A stretch of DNA of 64,000 nucleotides from Prevotella sp. (GTDB taxonomy: Bacteria > Bacteroidota > Bacteroidia > Bacteroidales > Bacteroidaceae). The notes under the pieces are model-generated. The model ran no database searches. It worked only from the letters and a program-made list of their open reading frames with translations, and was not told the DNA's origin. Made by a program: the position numbers and the translations under genes. The stretch's first letter is position 1. Each line of letters opens with the position of its first letter. Where the stretch lies: NCBI GenBank assembly GCA_022769825.1, contig JALEJI010000039.1:29582-93581 (forward strand). The letters run 5' to 3'. This document shows, piece by piece, positions 60,643 to 64,000 of this stretch.

Positions 60643-63600
60643 TTAGAATGTCAGCTGTATGCCGGCTGTGATTGAGCGCATCGCTGGATAACCGCCGCCA
60701 CCGATGAGGGCTGCTCCAGAGGTGTAGCTGCCAACGCCCATGTAGGTGCGTGGGTCAAGACCCTTGCGCGCGCTGATGAGGAAGAGGTTCTCGGCCGTGA
60801 CATACACGCGGATGTTGTTGATGTACATGCGCTGCACGAGCTGCTTGGGGAAGGTGTATCCCAACGACACGTTGTTGAGGTTGAGATAGTCGGAACTCGT
60901 CAGGTAAGTGTCAACAGCGGTCTGGCCCAGGGCGCCCGCGTCAGCGGCGAGTGTAGACAGCACGGGGATGTTGCTGTCAGGATTGGATATAGCGTCCCAA
61001 CCCTTGAGCACGTCCTTGTGCAAGGTCATGCCACCGTTGGCCACCACGGTCATATACTGCTGGTACATGCCGTCGTAAACCTTGCCGCCAAGCTGGTAAG
61101 AGAACTGGAAGCCGAAGTCGAGCTGGCCGAAGTTCTCTGGTGTCCACGTGAGGTTGAAGCCGAAGCCACCATAAACAGACGCGTTGACATCGCCAAGGTC
61201 ATACTGCGTGGCCGCAGTGGCATCGTTTGTGGTGGTCTGGCCAGTGACGTTGCCATCGGCATCGGTCACGTCCTTATAGAAGAGGGGCTGGCCGTTGGTT
61301 TTGTCCACGCCTGCCGACTTCAGCATGTAAGCCTCGTAAACGCTGCCGCCAATGCGGAGGATGCTGCTGCTGCCCTTGATGCCGTTCGCCTTGACGCTCG
61401 GGTCGAGGTCGGTAATCTTGTTCTTGAAGTGGGTGAGGTTGAGGTTGCCGCTCAACGTCAGGTTGCGGGTCTTGATGATGTCGCCATTGACGGTGAACTC
61501 AATGCCCTGGTTCACCATCTCGCCCACGTTGGCAGGATATGTTGCCACGGCAGAACCTGACGACAGAGGCAGGGTCTTCATGTAGAGCAGGTCGGTGGTC
61601 GTCTTGTGGAAGTAGTCGAAGCTACCGCTCAAGCGGTTGTTGAACAAGGCGAAGTCGGCGCCAACGTTCCACTCGCCGCTCTTCTCCCATGTCAGCTCGG
61701 AGTTGCCACGGAACACCTGGATGGAGCTGTAGCTGCCTTGCTCGCCGTCCTTGCCCTCGGTATAGGAAATCTTGTAGAAGTCTGACCAAGGATGGAAGCG
61801 GAAGTCGTCGCGGGCGAGGCCCTCGCCAGAGTCCATGTTGTCGTTACCCTGCACGCCATAGCTCAGCTTGAGCTTCAAGAGGTTCACCCAGTCGGCCTTG
61901 AACCACTTTTCCTTGTTGATTTGCCATCCGGCCGATGCCGACCAGAACGTACCCCAACGATGACCGGGGGCGAAGATGGAGCTGCCGTCGCGGCGGAGAG
62001 ACACCTCGCCGAAGTAGCGCTCATCGTAGTTGTAGTCTGCGCGGAAGAAGTAGCCGTCGCGCACCAAGTGGTCGGTGTATGAGTTAGTGTTCATGTTGGC
62101 ACGGCCATAGGCGTTGCCAAGCTCACCGATGAACGGATCGAAGAGGTGGTCGTTTTGCCCGTAGAGCACCGACTCCTTATAATAATAGTGCTCGTAACCA
62201 GCAAGGAGGTTCACGGCATGCTTGTCAAACTGCTTGTCGTAGTTGGCGGTATAAATCTGGTTGGTCGAGAAGTTGCGAGTGGTTTCTACAAAAGCCATAC
62301 CATCCACGCTTGAGTTTGTGGAGAAACGGCTGTAGAGGTAGTTGTACTGGCCCGTGCGGTTGAACATGGTGAAGTTGGCGGCGAGGTTCAAACCCTCAAC
62401 CGGCGTGATGGTCATCACCCAGTTGCCACGGAACTGGTCGAAGTCGGCGTTCTTCTTGTCATACTCGTTGTTGGCCATGGCGTTACCCGAGATGGCAGGA
62501 CGCTTGAAGTTGGTCTGGTTCATGTCGAACGTTGGGCCGCCAATCTCGTTCTTCACGATGTTGCCGTCGGCGTCGCGCACATACATTGGATAGATAGGCG
62601 CAATCTTGTTGGCCATGTCGTAGAGGTTGCCGCTCGATCCATACGTGTCAGCGTCAAACGCAGGACGCTGGGTCTTGATGTGAGTGTAGTCGAGGTTGGC
62701 TGCCATCTTGAGCCAGCTCTTGGCCTGATACTCCACGTTGCTGCGGGCTGTGAAACGCTCGAAGTTGGAGTTCTTCACCGAGCCACCGTCCTTGAGGTAG
62801 CTCAGGTTGTTGTAGTAAGACACCTTGTCGGAGCTGCCGTTCAAGCCGAGGTTGTACTCCTGGCGGAACGCCGAGTTGTTGATGGCCTTGTAATAATCGT
62901 CTGGCAAATAAGTGTACTTGCCGTCTGAATAGCCGAGCTTGGCGTTAGGGTTGAGCTTGAAGTTGGTGCCGATGAGGTTCTCGCCTGCCGGCAGGGTGTA
63001 GACCTTGTAGCCCAGGCCGCCGTTGTTGGCGTCGAAAAGGTTGTCGTTGGCGAAGTTGTAAGCCTCCTGCGCGGTAGACCCGTGATAATACTTTGAGTTA
63101 TACATCGCCTTGAACCAAGTCTCGTAATACTGGCCAGGGTCGGTTATCACGTCGTAGCGTGGCACCTCACGATGGTTGGAGCCGAGCTTTGCGTCGAACG
63201 TGATGCGTGCCGCGCCTGTGCCACGGCTCTTCTTCGTGGTGATGATGACCACGCCGTTGGAGCCACGCGCGCCGTAGATGGCAGCCGAAGCCGCGTCTTT
63301 CAGCACCGTCATCTCCTGTATGTCGTTAGGGTTGATGGCTGCGATGTCGCCGTCGTAAGGCGCGCCGTCCACGATATAGAGAGGCTCGGTGCTCGCGCTC
63401 ATTGAGCCGATACCGCGGATGCGGATCTTAGGCGTGGCGCCTGGCTCGCCGCTCTCGGTCTGGAGCTGCACGCCGGCCACGTTACCCGTCAGGGCCTGTG
63501 TGGCGTTTGAAACAATATGCTTGGAAATGTCGTCGGCCTTCATCTCGCCGGCAGCGCCCGTGAACGATGAACGCTTCTGTGTGCCATAAGCCACGACGAC

Positions 63601-63903
63601 CACGTCGTCGAGGGTGTGCTGGTCGGCAATCAAGGTTATCCTGACATTTTGGCCAGCCTTCACGGTTTGCTCCTTCATGCCGAGGTAGCTCACCGTGAGC
63701 TTGGAATTGGCGGGGGCGGAGATGGAGAAGTGTCCATCAATGTCGGTCACGGCGCCCGTCTTGGTGCCATCGACCCTTACCGCCGCTCCCACGATTGGGT
63801 CACCGTTCTCGTCGATGACGGTACCGGAGACCGTGGACTGCGCCAGCGCTACTCCCGTCATCAGGAACAGGCCGGCTAAAAGCATCGTAAGTCTTTTTAC
63901 CAT
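60643..63903 (-). CDS. susC: SusC/RagA-family TonB-dependent outer-membrane transporter
   Basis: A 1086-residue outer-membrane receptor. Signal peptide about 1-21, a CarboxypepD_reg-like domain (STVSGTVIDENGDPIVGAAV), plug domain with the SusC block EPLYIVDGAPYD and DAASAAIYGARGSNGVVIIT, then a 22-strand barrel ending in AGIQLTF (C-terminal Phe). Energised by TonB-ExbBD. First gene of the operon; the upstream 97 bp show no TAnnTTTG, so control by an upstream regulator outside the window is likely. Symbol used generically. Confidence 0.95.
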   Translation of the reverse strand: MVKRLTMLLAGLFLMTGVALAQSTVSGTVIDENGDPIVGAAVRVDGTKTGAVTDIDGHFSISAPANSKLTVSYLGMKEQTVKAGQNVRITLIADQHTLDDVVVVAYGTQKRSSFTGAAGEMKADDISKHIVSNATQALTGNVAGVQLQTESGEPGATPKIRIRGIGSMSASTEPLYIVDGAPYDGDIAAINPNDIQEMTVLKDAASAAIYGARGSNGVVIITTKKSRGTGAARITFDAKLGSNHREVPRYDVITDPGQYYETWFKAMYNSKYYHGSTAQEAYNFANDNLFDANNGGLGYKVYTLPAGENLIGTNFKLNPNAKLGYSDGKYTYLPDDYYKAINNSAFRQEYNLGLNGSSDKVSYYNNLSYLKDGGSVKNSNFERFTARSNVEYQAKSWLKMAANLDYTHIKTQRPAFDADTYGSSGNLYDMANKIAPIYPMYVRDADGNIVKNEIGGPTFDMNQTNFKRPAISGNAMANNEYDKKNADFDQFRGNWVMTITPVEGLNLAANFTMFNRTGQYNYLYSRFSTNSSVDGMAFVETTRNFSTNQIYTANYDKQFDKHAVNLLAGYEHYYYKESVLYGQNDHLFDPFIGELGNAYGRANMNTNSYTDHLVRDGYFFRADYNYDERYFGEVSLRRDGSSIFAPGHRWGTFWSASAGWQINKEKWFKADWVNLLKLKLSYGVQGNDNMDSGEGLARDDFRFHPWSDFYKISYTEGKDGEQGSYSSIQVFRGNSELTWEKSGEWNVGADFALFNNRLSGSFDYFHKTTTDLLYMKTLPLSSGSAVATYPANVGEMVNQGIEFTVNGDIIKTRNLTLSGNLNLTHFKNKITDLDPSVKANGIKGSSSILRIGGSVYEAYMLKSAGVDKTNGQPLFYKDVTDADGNVTGQTTTNDATAATQYDLGDVNASVYGGFGFNLTWTPENFGQLDFGFQFSYQLGGKVYDGMYQQYMTVVANGGMTLHKDVLKGWDAISNPDSNIPVLSTLAADAGALGQTAVDTYLTSSDYLNLNNVSLGYTFPKQLVQRMYINNIRVYVTAENLFLISARKGLDPRTYMGVGSYTSGAALIGGGGYPAMRSITAGIQLTF

Positions 63904-63961
63904 AAAAACTCTCTGTTTTAAAATAATAATATATATTGTTGTTCTATTCTCTCTCTTCCCT

Positions 63962-63991
63962 GCCCCCGATATGCACGCACACCTCGGGGGC
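63962..63991. promoter_or_regulatory. GC-rich hairpin upstream of susC
   Basis: GCCCCCGA (63962-63969) and TCGGGGGC (63984-63991) form an 8-bp stem with a 14-nt loop in the leader or upstream region of susC. It could be a terminator of a gene beyond the window edge or a leader structure. Confidence 0.4.
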
Positions 63992-64000
63992 GGAGGTGGG

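Overview
This 64 kb window looks like chromosomal core sequence from a GC-rich member of the Bacteroidota, most likely Bacteroidales of the Prevotella type. The evidence is a SusC/SusD/lipoprotein operon, many promoters of the Bacteroidetes form TTTG-N19/20-TAnnTTTG, start codons mostly without Shine-Dalgarno sites, glycine-lipid genes (glsB, glsA), a type IX secretion-like tail on a protease, and a Bacteroidetes-style division and cell-wall (dcw) cluster. I place it by protein families and motifs only; I ran no database search.

Layout. 1-964: a short-repeat array with a conserved module, tRNA-Phe (minus) and tRNA-Pro (plus), and two copies of a MITE-like inverted-repeat element in opposite orientation. 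965-9104 (minus): DUF4252 protein, helix-hairpin-helix protein, two tandem sodium-dependent transporters, a CYTH protein, a small tail-anchored protein, release factor 2 and a long-chain acyl-CoA synthetase. 9229-15303: an ArgE-type deacetylase (plus), a split chromate transporter pair and purL (minus). 15705-24520: an OmpA lipoprotein (plus), then one long minus-strand operon reading dut, TPR protein, DUF4292 lipoprotein, EnvC-like activator, PDZ aspartyl protease, HAD phosphatase, and probably YitT. 24646-27846: dgt (plus) convergent with the glycine-lipid pair (minus).

27847-28594 holds a second copy of the repeat array and module, then a clear MraZ-box promoter. 28595-44438 is the dcw cluster: mraZ, rsmH, ftsL, ftsI, murE, mraY, murD, ftsW, murG, murC, ftsQ, ftsA, ftsZ; murF and ddl are absent from it. 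44652-50350: yqeY-like gene, recO (minus), tRNA-Glu with rpsT, gyrB, a secreted jelly-roll protein whose start lies in a terminator-like hairpin, and an AraC regulator. 50377-57700 (minus): DUF3109, ung, SGNH hydrolase, M6 protease, EamA exporter, and an AAA-ATPase/PD-(D/E)XK protein. 57975-63903 (minus): SusC, SusD and an accessory lipoprotein.

The genes are mainly housekeeping: peptidoglycan precursor synthesis and septation, envelope lipids and lipoproteins, nucleotide-pool hygiene (dut, dgt, ung), and nutrient uptake. I see no phage, insertion sequence, CRISPR array or obvious defence island. The most unusual material is non-coding: the 11-bp-phased half-site arrays with a conserved roughly 120-bp module (two copies), the inverted MITE-like pair beside the tRNAs, three phased motifs upstream of the OmpA gene, and the hairpin over the start codon downstream of gyrB.
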